DNA from: Nonomuraea guangzhouensis
GTDB lineage: Bacteria > Actinomycetota > Actinomycetes > Streptosporangiales > Streptosporangiaceae
Assembly (NCBI RefSeq): GCF_019396345.1
Contig: NZ_JAHKRM010000008.1
Span: 1-64,000, forward strand
DNA length: 64,000 bases
Reading direction: 5' to 3'
Part shown: piece after piece, positions 40,613 through 48,789 of the stretch
Layout: every line of letters starts with the position of its first letter
Numbering within the stretch: position 1 is the first letter of the stretch
Notes under the pieces: generated by a model
Database searches by the model: none
What the model saw: only the letters and a program-made list of their open reading frames with translations
Told to the model about the DNA's origin: nothing
Program-made: the position numbers and the translations under genes

Positions 40613-41209
40613 ATGAGATTCGACGACATCGTGATCCCGGACACCGCCGTCTGCCGGAGTGCCCATGAGGTGGCGACCAGGTATCACTCGCCCTCGCTGC
40701 TCAACCACTCCGTCCGCGCCTACCTGTGGGCGGCGGCCTACGCGGGGCTGCACGAGATCGCGTTCGACGCCGAACTCCTTTATGTGTCGTCGATGCTGCA
40801 CGACATCGGGCTGGCGGCGGAGTTCGACAGCCACACGGTGCCGTACGAGGAGGCGGGCGGGCATGTGGCCTGGGCGTTCGCCGCCGGAGCCGGGTGGCCG
40901 GTCGAGCGCAGGGTACGGGCCGCCGAGGTGATCATCCGCCACATGTGGGACGAGGTGCCGGTGGCGGAGGACCCCGAGGGGCACCTGCTGGAGCTCTCGA
41001 CCGGGATGGACATCTCGGGCCGCCGTACCGAGGAGATCCCGCCGGAACTCCAGCAGGAGGTGCTCGCCCGCCACCCTCGGCTGGAGATCGCCAAGGAGTT
41101 CGCGGCCTGCGTGACGGACCAGGGCACGCGTAAGCCGGCCAGCCTCGCGGGCAGGTTCGTCCGGGCGGGCATCACGGACCGCATCGCCCGCAACCCGCTG
41201 GACGCCTAG
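40613..41209 (+). CDS. HD-domain metal-dependent hydrolase (cyanamide hydratase-like)
   Basis: The 198-residue protein has the HD pattern LLNHSVRAYLWAAAYAGL (metal His), SSMLHDIGLAAEF (HD pair), GHVAWAFAAGAGW and a later VIIRHMWDEV that supplies more histidines, as in cyanamide hydratase-type HD proteins. Reaction unknown. ATG 40613 is used because the frame matches family starts; no clear Shine-Dalgarno precedes it, so the transcript may be leaderless. It lies between the lyase gene (divergent) and the Asp23 operon (convergent, 4 bases apart at the stop). Confidence 0.83.
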   Translation: MRFDDIVIPDTAVCRSAHEVATRYHSPSLLNHSVRAYLWAAAYAGLHEIAFDAELLYVSSMLHDIGLAAEFDSHTVPYEEAGGHVAWAFAAGAGWPVERRVRAAEVIIRHMWDEVPVAEDPEGHLLELSTGMDISGRRTEEIPPELQQEVLARHPRLEIAKEFAACVTDQGTRKPASLAGRFVRAGITDRIARNPLDA

Positions 41210-41213
41210 CGTC

Positions 41214-41795
41214 TCAATGGACGACGCGGTGTGAGGCCGGGGCGGGTTCCAGGGTCACGCGGGCCACCGCCGGTACGTGTTCGGCCTCCAGCGCGCTGCG
41301 CATGTGCGGGATCGCCACGCCCGCCAGGTGGTCCCTGAGTTCGCTCATCGACGCCTGCTCGTCGGCCACCAGGCGCAGCCGTACCATCAGCCGGTTGCCG
41401 GAACCTCCCAGGTCGGCCCCGGCGTTCAGCACGGCGGGGCTGGTCGCGACGTCCGCCGCGACCGCGGCGGCCATGCCCTTCGCGGTGACGTCGGTGACGC
41501 CCCCGGGGCCGGTCTCCATCCGCAGCGAGTCGCGGCTGTCGCGGCGGCCCTGGACGAACAGCCAGCGCAGGCCGAGCAGCGCCACGATCACGGCCACCAG
41601 CGCGACGACCCACCAGATCCACGGGCTCCAGGCCACGAGGAAGAACCGCACGCGAGCGTCCGCGATCGCCGTTCCCGCCGCGTCCCGCCCGAACGCCCCC
41701 ATGCCACGCGCCAGCGCGCAGCCGCCGAGTACGGCGAGCACGATGCCGGTCAGGGCCAGTCCCCACCGGTTGCCTCGGCTGGTTCTGCGGTTCAC
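41214..41795 (-). CDS. Asp23-associated membrane anchor protein (AmaP-like)
   Basis: The 193-residue protein has two membrane segments (WGLALTGIVLAVLGGCAL and WIWWVVALVAVIVALLGL) followed by an Asp23-like cytosolic domain (VTDVTAKGMAAAVAADVA, RLMVRLRLVADEQASM, HVPAVARVTLEP). In other bacteria AmaP holds Asp23/Gls24 at the membrane. GTG 41795 overlaps the stop of the DUF6286 gene in the GTGA fashion. It is the last gene of the six-gene envelope-stress operon. Confidence 0.83.
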   Translation of the reverse strand: MNRRTSRGNRWGLALTGIVLAVLGGCALARGMGAFGRDAAGTAIADARVRFFLVAWSPWIWWVVALVAVIVALLGLRWLFVQGRRDSRDSLRMETGPGGVTDVTAKGMAAAVAADVATSPAVLNAGADLGGSGNRLMVRLRLVADEQASMSELRDHLAGVAIPHMRSALEAEHVPAVARVTLEPAPASHRVVH

Positions 41796-42472
41796 TTGCG
41801 CTCCCTCACGTTGACCTTCACCTGGTACGGCTCGACGGGGTTCAGCGCCGCGAGCCTCGACAGCACCATCGCCCGTACGGCCTCGCCGAACCGTTCCCGA
41901 TCCCACCCGGAGGTGGTCGCGGTGACGGCGGCGGTGTTGCCGTGGACCGAGGCGCGGGCCGAGTGCACGCCCGGAACCCCTTCGGCGGCGTGCGCCAGCG
42001 CTCTGGCGAAGCTCTTGCGCCGCATGCCGATGATCAGGTCGGCGTCTCCGGTACGTACCGGGACAAATCTCGGCCTTCCGGGCACCAGCGCGGTCACCAC
42101 CAGCGCCAGCCCGATCAGCGTGACCAGCGCGGTGCCGAGCAGGAACAGCGGGTCGTTCCACGGAGTCGACGCCGCCCAGATCAGCAGCCGGTCCAGGGGC
42201 ACCCACCGCAGCGGCCGCCCCGCCAGCGCCGAGACCGTCTCGGCGGCGACCACCGCGCCCAGCACGGTGAGCAGCGCGGCCACCACGACGGCGGGCACGG
42301 TCCGCCGCGGCCGGAACGCCCGCAGCGCCGCCCGATCAGCCGCCCGGCCGGAGGCGCCGGTCACGGTGCGGCCGTCTGTCATCCAGCCGCCTTCCCCGGC
42401 CAGCGGGGCGTCCGTCGCCTCGTCGGCGAGGCTCGTCACCGGCTTGCCCGCTCGGTCGGCACCGGTACTCAT
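41792..42472 (-). CDS. DUF6286-family membrane protein of the Asp23 operon
   Basis: The 226-residue protein has two membrane segments (VPAVVVAALLTVLGAVVAAETV and LFLLGTALVTLIGLALVVTALV) after a 60-residue charged N-terminus, then a conserved cytosolic domain (IIGMRRKSFARALAHAAEGVPG, HGNTAAVTATTSGWD). This arrangement is that of DUF6286 proteins, regularly found with Asp23/Gls24 genes in actinomycetes; the function is probably envelope-stress scaffolding. Starts and stops overlap by 4 bases with both neighbours. Confidence 0.82.
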   Translation of the reverse strand: MSTGADRAGKPVTSLADEATDAPLAGEGGWMTDGRTVTGASGRAADRAALRAFRPRRTVPAVVVAALLTVLGAVVAAETVSALAGRPLRWVPLDRLLIWAASTPWNDPLFLLGTALVTLIGLALVVTALVPGRPRFVPVRTGDADLIIGMRRKSFARALAHAAEGVPGVHSARASVHGNTAAVTATTSGWDRERFGEAVRAMVLSRLAALNPVEPYQVKVNVRERK

Positions 42473-43107
42473 GACGAAACCCCCCGCGGTCCCTCCTGCG
42501 GTGCCTCTGGCGAGGTCTGTCGCGGTGCTTCCTGCGGTGCCTCACGTGTCGCCTCTCGCGAAACCTCGCGTGTCGCCTCCCATGAGGAGCCTTGCGGTGC
42601 TCGCCCCGCTGTTTCGCGCGGTCCTTCCTGCGGTGCCTCGCGTGTCGCCTCCCATGAGGAGCCTTGCGGCGCTTGTCCCGGCGTTTCGCGCGGTTCCTCC
42701 CATGTGGCCGTTGGTGGGGATGTGAAGTCGGTCATCGTGAACTCGGTCATCGTGACGTCCACGCGTGACACCCGCAGGCCCGTCAGCGCGGCGACTCTGG
42801 CCGCCACGTGGTTCCTGATCTGGCCGGCCACCGCGCGCAGCGGCACCGGGTAGGCCACGGACACGGTCAGCCCGATCTCGACGTCGCCGCCACGCACCGT
42901 CGCGCTCGCCGGGCGCGTCCGGCGCAGCCCGCCGCGCTCGCTCACCTCGCGTACCCCGGCCACCTCGCGCGCGGCATGGCCGGCGATCTTGCCCGCCACG
43001 CGGTCCGCGACCTCGGTACGGCCACGCCGCTCGGGCGGTACCGGAGCGGGGCGCTGCTCCGGTACCACTACGACGGCCGTCTCGGACGCGGGCAGGTCGG
43101 TGGTCAT
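42469..43107 (-). CDS. Asp23/Gls24-family protein with repetitive C-terminal tail
   Basis: Residues 1-125 form an Asp23 domain: RTEVADRVAGKIAGHAAREVAGV, EIGLTVSVAYPVPLRAVAGQ and LTGLRVSRVDVTM. The C-terminal about 85 residues are a low-complexity tail with a 24-residue repeat whose core is APQGSSWEATREAPQEGPRE, present in about three copies. It has no membrane segment and would bind the membrane proteins of the operon. The third Asp23-like protein here; its tail may mediate protein contacts. Start overlaps the preceding gene by 4 bases. Confidence 0.83.
   Translation of the reverse strand: MTTDLPASETAVVVVPEQRPAPVPPERRGRTEVADRVAGKIAGHAAREVAGVREVSERGGLRRTRPASATVRGGDVEIGLTVSVAYPVPLRAVAGQIRNHVAARVAALTGLRVSRVDVTMTEFTMTDFTSPPTATWEEPRETPGQAPQGSSWEATREAPQEGPRETAGRAPQGSSWEATREVSREATREAPQEAPRQTSPEAPQEGPRGVSS
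42520..42690 (-). repeat. 72-bp in-frame tandem repeat
   Basis: The bases coding for the tail repeat: CCCATGAGGAGCCTTGCGG (plus-strand) occurs at about 42580 and 42651, 72 bases apart, within longer near-identical segments. Copy number may vary by slippage or recombination. Confidence 0.7.
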
Positions 43108-43292
43108 CTGCGCCTCAACGTGAGGTTCGACAGGTTCACCTCGCCGCCCTCCATGATGCGGCCCACCAGGAGACCGATCGCGCCCAGGACGACCACGAGC
43201 AGGAAGGCGCCGAGCCCGCCGAATGCTCCGACTATGCCCAGCACCATGCCTACCGACATGCCGATCACGGGCAGCCACGAGATGTTGTTCAT
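43104..43292 (-). CDS. Small integral membrane protein of the Asp23 operon (DUF2273-like)
   Basis: A 62-residue protein with two membrane segments (WLPVIGMSVGMVLGIVGAF and FLLVVVLGAIGLLVGRI) and a short basic tail NLSNLTLRRR. DUF2273-type small membrane proteins accompany Asp23/AmaP in other bacteria. Both ends overlap neighbours by 4 bases, supporting strict cotranscription. Confidence 0.78.
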   Translation of the reverse strand: MNNISWLPVIGMSVGMVLGIVGAFGGLGAFLLVVVLGAIGLLVGRIMEGGEVNLSNLTLRRR

Positions 43293-43705
43293 GAGGTCTC
43301 CTTCACCGCGTCCTCGGGTGCCGCAGGTGTGTCCGCGGGCACCACGTCGTCGATCCGGATGTTCACCAGACGGTCGCCGGCCAGGTCGGCCACCGCCCGC
43401 CGTACCTCTTCGGCCGTTTCGGGGAGGGGGCGGTCGAGCCGCGCCACGATGGCGATGTTCACCTCGTGATCGTCCGCGGACACGCCCGTGAGGCGCTCGC
43501 CGGGCAGATAGGTCGCCACCGTGTCGATGAGACCGCCCGACAGCCCGGCCACTCCCGCACAGGCGACGGCCCGCTCGCCGATCAGCCGTACCTCGGTCAC
43601 CTGGGCGCCGCCCGCCTCAGGCCCGCCCGCCTCAGGGCCGACCACCTGGGAGTCGGTCGTCTGAGCGGCAGACACTTGAGGGCCGCTCGCCCGGGCACCG
43701 GTCAT
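43289..43705 (-). CDS. Asp23/Gls24-like protein
   Basis: The 138-residue product has a Gly/Pro/Ala-rich N-terminus (residues 1-35) and an Asp23-related fold: LIGERAVACAGVAGLSGGLIDTV, VSADDHEVNIAIVARLDRPLPE and LVNIRIDDVVPAD. It is a shorter and more divergent member than the gene upstream. Starts within the stop of that gene (ATGA). Function within the envelope-stress complex is inferred from context. Confidence 0.75.
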   Translation of the reverse strand: MTGARASGPQVSAAQTTDSQVVGPEAGGPEAGGAQVTEVRLIGERAVACAGVAGLSGGLIDTVATYLPGERLTGVSADDHEVNIAIVARLDRPLPETAEEVRRAVADLAGDRLVNIRIDDVVPADTPAAPEDAVKETS

Positions 43706-44211
43706 CGGACTCTGGGCTCCCGCTCCGTGGCACCCATGTCGCCCGTGCCGCTCGTACCGCCGATCTCTTTCGCGGGTGTGTCCCGCATGGGCAGGTGGAC
43801 GTCGTCGACCCTGATGTTCACCTCGGTGACCTCGAGCCCGCACATGCGCTCGATCGCGTTGATGACGTTCCGGCGCACGGCCGCGGCCAGTTCGGGGATC
43901 GCGATGCCGTACTCGGCGACCAGGTCGAGGTCCGCGGCGGCCTGCCGTTCGCCCACCTCTACCGAGACGCCCTGGGCGAAGCTCTTGTCGGCGCCGACCA
44001 TGCCGCGCATGGTGCTGAACGCCCTCGCGGCGCCGGCGCCCATGTCGTAGACGCCCGGCACCTCGCGTGCCGCGAGTCCGGCGATCTTCGCTACGACCGC
44101 GTCGTCGATGGTGGTGGTGCCCTTGCCGGTCACCAGTGAGCTGGTCTGGCTTTCCTCCACCGTCCTGGCCCGCGGTACGGTGCCCTGCTGATTGGCTACC
44201 GTGTCAGCCAC
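43702..44211 (-). CDS. Asp23/Gls24-family envelope-stress protein
   Basis: The 169-residue protein is the clearest Asp23 member: TTIDDAVVAKIAGLAAREVPGV, SVEVGERQAAADLDLVAEYG, AVRRNVINAIERMCGLEVTEVNIRVDDV. Asp23 proteins are abundant cytosolic proteins tied to the membrane by AmaP and linked to alkaline or cell-envelope stress. First gene of the operon that continues leftwards through 41214. Its promoter lies in the 147-base region shared with the divergent FAH-family gene. Confidence 0.9.
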   Translation of the reverse strand: MADTVANQQGTVPRARTVEESQTSSLVTGKGTTTIDDAVVAKIAGLAAREVPGVYDMGAGAARAFSTMRGMVGADKSFAQGVSVEVGERQAAADLDLVAEYGIAIPELAAAVRRNVINAIERMCGLEVTEVNIRVDDVHLPMRDTPAKEIGGTSGTGDMGATEREPRVR

Positions 44212-44358
44212 GATCCGTCACCTCCCGCACTCGATGTGCTCTTAAAGTCCCCGTAACCTCCATTCAACTGACGATGCGCGGCAAAACGGACTTTAGGTGC
44301 GTTTGTGACCGATTTATTAGGCGGGCAGAGCGCGGGACGGCGGCGATAGCCTTGTCAG

Positions 44359-45135
44359 GTGCGTATAGCGAGGTTCTCCACAGGCGAAGGCGTGTCGTTC
44401 GGCGTGGTCGAGGGTGGCCCAGGTGAGGAGTTCGTGTCCGCGATCTCCGGCCACCCGTTCGGGGACGTGCAGTTCACCGGCGAGCGCTTCCCGCTGTCCC
44501 AGGTCCGGCTGCTGGCCCCGATGCTGCCCAGCAAAGTGGTGGCCATCGGCAGAAACTACGCCGATCACGCCCGCGAGCTGGGCAACGAGGTCCCGGACGA
44601 GCCGCTCATCTTCATCAAGCCGTCGACCTCCGTGATCGGTCACGGTGAGCCGATCGCCTACCCGACGACGCTGTCTCACCGCGTCGACTACGAAGGCGAG
44701 CTGGCCGTGGTGATCGGCAGGCTCTGCCGCGAGGTGCCGGTCGAGCGGGCCAAGGACGTCATCTTCGGCTACACCTGCGCCAACGACGTCACCGCCCGCG
44801 ACCTGCAGAAGAAGGACGTCCAGTTCACCAGGGCCAAGGGTTTCGACACCTTCTGCCCGCTCGGGCCGTGGATCCAGACCGACCTCGACCCCTCCGACCT
44901 GGCGCTCACGACGACGGTCAACGGAGAGGTGCGGCAGAGCGGCCGTACCAACCAGCTCATCCACGACATCCCCGCGCTGGTCGCCTACGTCAGCGCGGTC
45001 ATGACGCTGATCCCCGGCGACGTGATCCTCACCGGCACCCCGGCGGGCGTCGGCCCGGTCGAGGTCGGTGACGAGGTCAGCGTCGGCATCGAAGGCATCG
45101 GCACTCTGACGAACAAGGTGGTCTCCCGTGACTGA
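44359..45135 (+). CDS. Fumarylacetoacetate hydrolase (FAH)-family protein
   Basis: The 258-residue enzyme has the FAH core: VVAIGRNYADHARELGNEVPDEP region, IFIKPSTSVIGHGEPI, the metal ligands in HRVDYEGELAVVIG, GYTCANDVTARDLQ and PAGVGPVEVGDEVS. It belongs to the 2-hydroxyhepta-2,4-diene-dioate isomerase/acylpyruvase/oxaloacetate-decarboxylase group; which reaction cannot be told. It starts with GTG 44359 and overlaps gltX by 8 bases, an arrangement common in actinomycetes. Confidence 0.9.
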   Translation: MRIARFSTGEGVSFGVVEGGPGEEFVSAISGHPFGDVQFTGERFPLSQVRLLAPMLPSKVVAIGRNYADHARELGNEVPDEPLIFIKPSTSVIGHGEPIAYPTTLSHRVDYEGELAVVIGRLCREVPVERAKDVIFGYTCANDVTARDLQKKDVQFTRAKGFDTFCPLGPWIQTDLDPSDLALTTTVNGEVRQSGRTNQLIHDIPALVAYVSAVMTLIPGDVILTGTPAGVGPVEVGDEVSVGIEGIGTLTNKVVSRD

Positions 45136-46501
45136 TCTACGGGTGCGTTTCGCCCCGTCGCCTACCGGCATGTTCCACGTAGGCGGCGCCCGCACGGCGC
45201 TGTTCAACTGGGCGCTGGCCGAACAGTCCGGCGGCCGCTTCGTGCTACGCGTCGAGGACACCGACGCGACGCGCAACCGCCCCGAGTGGACCGAGGGCAT
45301 CATCTCGGCGCTCGACTGGATCGGCATCAACGGCACCAACCCGGTGTTCGAGGGCCCCTACTTCCAGTCGGCCTACGAGCCGCAGCACCGCGAGGCCGTG
45401 GCCAAGCTGCTCGCCGACGGCAAGGCGTACTTCTGCGACTGCACCCGTGAGGCGCTCGTCGCCCGCACCGGCTCCGAGCACAAGGGTTATGACGGTTTCT
45501 GCCGTGACCGGGGGCTGACCGAGGGCGCTGTCCGCTTCCGTACCTCCGACGAGGGTGTCACCGTCGTCGAGGACGTCATCAGGGGCCGGGTGGAGTTCCC
45601 CAACGACGCCCAGGAGGACTTCGTCATCGCCCGCACCGACGGCTCGCCGCTCTACGTGCTGGCCAACGCGGTCGACGACATCACCCAGGGCATCACCCAC
45701 GTCATACGCGGTGAGGAGCACCTGGGCAACGCGGCCAAGCAGCAGCTCCTGTGGCCCGCGCTCGGCGCCAACCCGCCGGTCTGGGCGCACCTGCCGGTGA
45801 TCGTCAACGAGCAGCGCAAGAAGCTGTCCAAGCGCCGCGACAAGGTGGCGCTGGAGGACTACCGCGCCGATGGCTACCTGGCCGAGGCCATGGTCAACTA
45901 CCTCATGCTGCTCGGCTGGGGGCCCGGCGACGACCGCGAGATCATGCCGTGGGCGGAGATGGTGCCGCTGTTCGCGCTGGCGGACGTCAACTCCGCCAGC
46001 GCCTTCTTCGACGAGAAGAAGCTGCGGGCCTTCAACGGCGAGTACATCCGCGCCCTGCCCGTCGAGACGTTCGAGGAGCGCTGCTCGCCCTACCTCGAGG
46101 ACGACTGGGACCGGGAGATGTTCAGCAAGGTCGCGGCGCTCGCGCAGACCCGCATCGCCGTGCTGGCCGAGATCAGGCAGAACGTCGACTTCCTCTTCCT
46201 GGACGAGCCCGTGTTCGACGAGGCTTCCTGGGACAAGGCGATGAAGAATTCCCCGGTGGAGATCCTCAGCGGCTACCTGGAGCGGCTGGAGACCGTCAAC
46301 TGGGACCCCGAGTCCCTCAAGGAGGCGCTGGAGCAGGTCGGCGCCGCCCACAGCCTCAAGCTCGGCAAGGCCCAGGCGCCCGTGCGCGTGGCCGTCACGG
46401 GCCGGACGGTGGGTCTGCCGCTGTTCGAGTCGATCGAGGTGCTGGGCCGCGAGCGTACCGAGGAGCGGATCCGCGCCGCACTGACGCGACTCCAGGGCTG
46501 A
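45128..46501 (+). CDS. gltX: Glutamyl-tRNA synthetase
   Basis: The 457-residue class I synthetase has the HIGH-type motif RFAPSPTGMFHVGGARTALFN (region residues 5-25), the KMSKS-type motif KKLSKRRDKV near residue 235, ARVRFxx-like zinc region YFCDCTREALVAR and the C-terminal anticodon-binding part. It charges tRNA-Glu (two genes at 49.4-49.6 kb) and, in actinomycetes, also tRNA-Gln, which is then amidated by GatCAB; the tRNA-Gln gene at 48.7 kb is nearby. The start GTG 45128 lies within the FAH-family gene. Confidence 0.96.
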   Translation: MTDLRVRFAPSPTGMFHVGGARTALFNWALAEQSGGRFVLRVEDTDATRNRPEWTEGIISALDWIGINGTNPVFEGPYFQSAYEPQHREAVAKLLADGKAYFCDCTREALVARTGSEHKGYDGFCRDRGLTEGAVRFRTSDEGVTVVEDVIRGRVEFPNDAQEDFVIARTDGSPLYVLANAVDDITQGITHVIRGEEHLGNAAKQQLLWPALGANPPVWAHLPVIVNEQRKKLSKRRDKVALEDYRADGYLAEAMVNYLMLLGWGPGDDREIMPWAEMVPLFALADVNSASAFFDEKKLRAFNGEYIRALPVETFEERCSPYLEDDWDREMFSKVAALAQTRIAVLAEIRQNVDFLFLDEPVFDEASWDKAMKNSPVEILSGYLERLETVNWDPESLKEALEQVGAAHSLKLGKAQAPVRVAVTGRTVGLPLFESIEVLGRERTEERIRAALTRLQG

Positions 46502-46502
46502 A

Positions 46503-46533
46503 CTCAGGGGTGCGACAGCGTCGCACCCCTGAG
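46503..46533. terminator. Bidirectional terminator between gltX and the M3 peptidase
   Basis: A 14-bp perfect stem (CTCAGGGGTGCGAC / GTCGCACCCCTGAG) with an AGC triloop starts directly behind the gltX stop codon and ends 12 bases before the convergent peptidase stop. There is no T run on either side, typical of actinomycete terminators. Confidence 0.75.
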
Positions 46534-46545
46534 CCGTGCGGGCGG

Positions 46546-48513
46546 TCAGAGCAGGCCGCGGCGCTCCAGGAGCGGCTGGATGCTCGGCTCGCGGCCGCGG
46601 AAGTTGCGGAAGGCGGTCAGCGAGTCGAGGCTGCCGCCCTTGGACAGCAGCTCGCGGCGGAAGTGGTCGCCGTTCGCCCGCTCCAGCCCGCCGTTCTCCT
46701 TGAACCACTCGACGCTCTCGGCGTCGAGCACCTCGCTCCAGATGTAGGAGTAGTAGCCGGCGCTGTAGCCCCCCGCGAAGATGTGCGCGAAGTAGTTGGT
46801 CCGATAGCGCGGCCGGACCGTCGAGAGGGCGATCCCGGCCGTCTCCAGCGCCGCGGACTCGAACTCCTCGGCGTCGGCCACCGCCTCGCCCGCGGCCAGC
46901 TTGTGCCAGGCCCAGTCGAGCAGCGTCGCGGCCAGGTATTCGACGGTCATGAAGCCCTGGTTGAACTTCTCCGCGGCCTTCATCTTCTCCACCAGCTCGG
47001 CGGGCATCGGCTCGCCCGTCTCGTGGTGCTTGGCGTAGTTGGCCAGGATCTCCGGCCAGGTCGCCCACATCTCGTTGACCTGGGACGGGTACTCGACGAA
47101 GTCGCGCGGCACACTGGTGCCCGACACGCGGGGGAAGCGCACCTCGGAGAACAATCCGTGCAGCGCGTGCCCGAACTCGTGGAAGGCCGTGTTGACCTCG
47201 TCGTACGTCAGCAGCGTCGGCCCGGAGGCCGGCTTGGTGATGTTGAGGTTGTTCATCACGACCGGCTGCTCACCGAACAGGCCCGACTGGTCGACCAGGT
47301 TGTTCATCCACGCGCCGCCACGCTTGTTGGGCCGGGCGTACGGGTCGAGCAGGAACAGGCCGAGCGGGCCGCCGTCCTCGTTGAACACCTCGTAGACGCG
47401 TACGTCCTCGTGGTAGCCCTTCAGGTCGGGCCGCTCGGTGAACGTGACGCCGTAGAGCCGGGTCGCCGCGTGGAACACGCCGTCCCGGAAGACGCGCCAC
47501 AGCTCGAAGTAGGGCCGCATCGCCGCGGCGTCGAAGTCGTAGCGGGCCTGGCGCACCTTCTCCGAGTAGTAGGACCAGTCCCACGGCTCGATCGCGAACC
47601 CGGCCTGTTCGGCGAGCGCCTCCGCCTCCTTCTTGGCATTGCGTACGGCCGGCCCGACGAGCTGCCCCAGCATGCCCTCGACCGCCTCCACGGTCTTGGC
47701 CGTCTGGTCGGCGACCGTGTAGGCGGCGTGGCTGGGGAAGCCCAGCAGCGCGGCCCGCTCGGCCCGCAGCGTCGCCATCCTGATCGCCAGCTCGAAGTTG
47801 CGCGGCGCCCGCTCCACGCTCAGCGTGTAGAGCCTGCGGCGCACCTCACGGTCGGTGAGCTGGGCCAGCCCCGGCTGGTTGGTGTAGTTGAGCAGCGGCA
47901 GGACGTAGCGCCCGTCCTTCTCCAGCGACTGGATCGTGGCCTCGTCGAAGCCGTCGAGGTCCTTGGCGTCGTCGACGACCAGCGCGGACTCGCTCAGCGC
48001 CTTGAGCAGGTTCTGGGCGAACTCGGTGGACAGCCGGGACAGCTCCTCGTTGAGCCGCCTGAGCTCGCCCTGCTCGGCCTCCGACAGGTCGGCGCCGGCC
48101 CTGACGAAGTCCTCGCGGTATTTCTCCAGCAGCCACGACTCCTCGGGGTCGTCGGTGGCCACCTGCTTGATGCGGGCCCAGAGCGCACGGTTGAGCCGGA
48201 TGGCGTCACTGTGCTTGGCCAGCGCGGGCGAGATCTGCTTCTCCAGCTCCAGGACGCCCTCGGTGGAGTTGGAGGAGACGATGCTGAAGAAGGCCGTGGA
48301 CACGCGCTCCAGGACACGCCCGGAACGCTCCAGCGCGGCGATCGTGTTGTCGAAGGTGGGCGGCTCGGTGCTGTCCGCGATCGCGTCCACCTCGGCCAGC
48401 CCCTCCGCCATCCCGCGCTCGAACGCCGGGAGGTAATGCTCCTCGCGGATCTCCTCGAAAGGCGGCAGTTGGTACGGCAGGTCGCTGGGGGCGAAGAAGG
48501 GGTTCTCTGACAA
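46546..48513 (-). CDS. M3-family metallopeptidase (oligopeptidase A/Dcp type)
   Basis: A 655-residue zinc peptidase with the catalytic motif TAFHEFGHALHGLFSEV (HExxH, about residue 425) and downstream Glu in the EYPSQVNEMWATWPE region, in a long helical bundle (ALLGFPSHAAYTVADQ, EALAEQAGFAIEPWDWSYY). It degrades oligopeptides in the cytoplasm. The start is TTG 48513 (LSENPFFAPSD) because GGAGGAG lies eight bases upstream and the family begins there; the much longer open frame above it covers the tRNA-Gln gene and is not coding. Confidence 0.92.
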   Translation of the reverse strand: MSENPFFAPSDLPYQLPPFEEIREEHYLPAFERGMAEGLAEVDAIADSTEPPTFDNTIAALERSGRVLERVSTAFFSIVSSNSTEGVLELEKQISPALAKHSDAIRLNRALWARIKQVATDDPEESWLLEKYREDFVRAGADLSEAEQGELRRLNEELSRLSTEFAQNLLKALSESALVVDDAKDLDGFDEATIQSLEKDGRYVLPLLNYTNQPGLAQLTDREVRRRLYTLSVERAPRNFELAIRMATLRAERAALLGFPSHAAYTVADQTAKTVEAVEGMLGQLVGPAVRNAKKEAEALAEQAGFAIEPWDWSYYSEKVRQARYDFDAAAMRPYFELWRVFRDGVFHAATRLYGVTFTERPDLKGYHEDVRVYEVFNEDGGPLGLFLLDPYARPNKRGGAWMNNLVDQSGLFGEQPVVMNNLNITKPASGPTLLTYDEVNTAFHEFGHALHGLFSEVRFPRVSGTSVPRDFVEYPSQVNEMWATWPEILANYAKHHETGEPMPAELVEKMKAAEKFNQGFMTVEYLAATLLDWAWHKLAAGEAVADAEEFESAALETAGIALSTVRPRYRTNYFAHIFAGGYSAGYYSYIWSEVLDAESVEWFKENGGLERANGDHFRRELLSKGGSLDSLTAFRNFRGREPSIQPLLERRGLL

Positions 48514-48677
48514 CGCTTGGGCTCCTCCACGTGGTGCTTTGTCCCCCTCAGCTTGGCACGATCGGACCCTTCCTGCCCCCCGGAGGAAGGCGGTTCGGCA
48601 ATCGTTTTGGTCTTGCACCCCAAGCTGGGCTATTCTTTCGGACGTCGCCAAAACGCGCCCCACGGGGTTCGGGCCGG

Positions 48678-48749
48678 TGGGGTATGGTGTAATTGGCAGC
48701 ACGACTGATTCTGGTTCAGTTAGTCTAGGTTCGAGTCCTGGTACCCCAG
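48678..48749 (+). tRNA. tRNA-Gln (CUG)
   Basis: A full cloverleaf is visible: acceptor TGGGGTA/TACCCCA, anticodon arm ACTGA-TTCTGGT-TCAGT with anticodon CTG, T-arm with GGTTCGAGTCC. Discriminator G at 48749, CCA not encoded. In actinomycetes this tRNA is usually first charged with Glu. Confidence 0.96.
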
Positions 48750-48754
48750 CGTTC

Positions 48755-48786
48755 AACGGATGTCTCGCAGAGACATCCGTTTTTTG
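48755..48786 (+). terminator. tRNA-Gln terminator
   Basis: A 12-bp perfect stem AACGGATGTCTC / GAGACATCCGTT with a GCA loop and six T residues directly follows the tRNA. Its right arm and T run end four bases before the start codon of the next gene. Confidence 0.9.
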
Positions 48787-48789
48787 CTT

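Noticed and set aside
42520..42690. Possible mobile repeat or CRISPR-like array
   Set aside because: The repeats are in frame with a coding sequence and 72 bases long without spacers.
45751..48510. Very long plus-strand frame across gltX and the M3 peptidase
   Set aside because: Covers two convergent real genes and their terminator; Arg/Gly-rich translation without family motifs.
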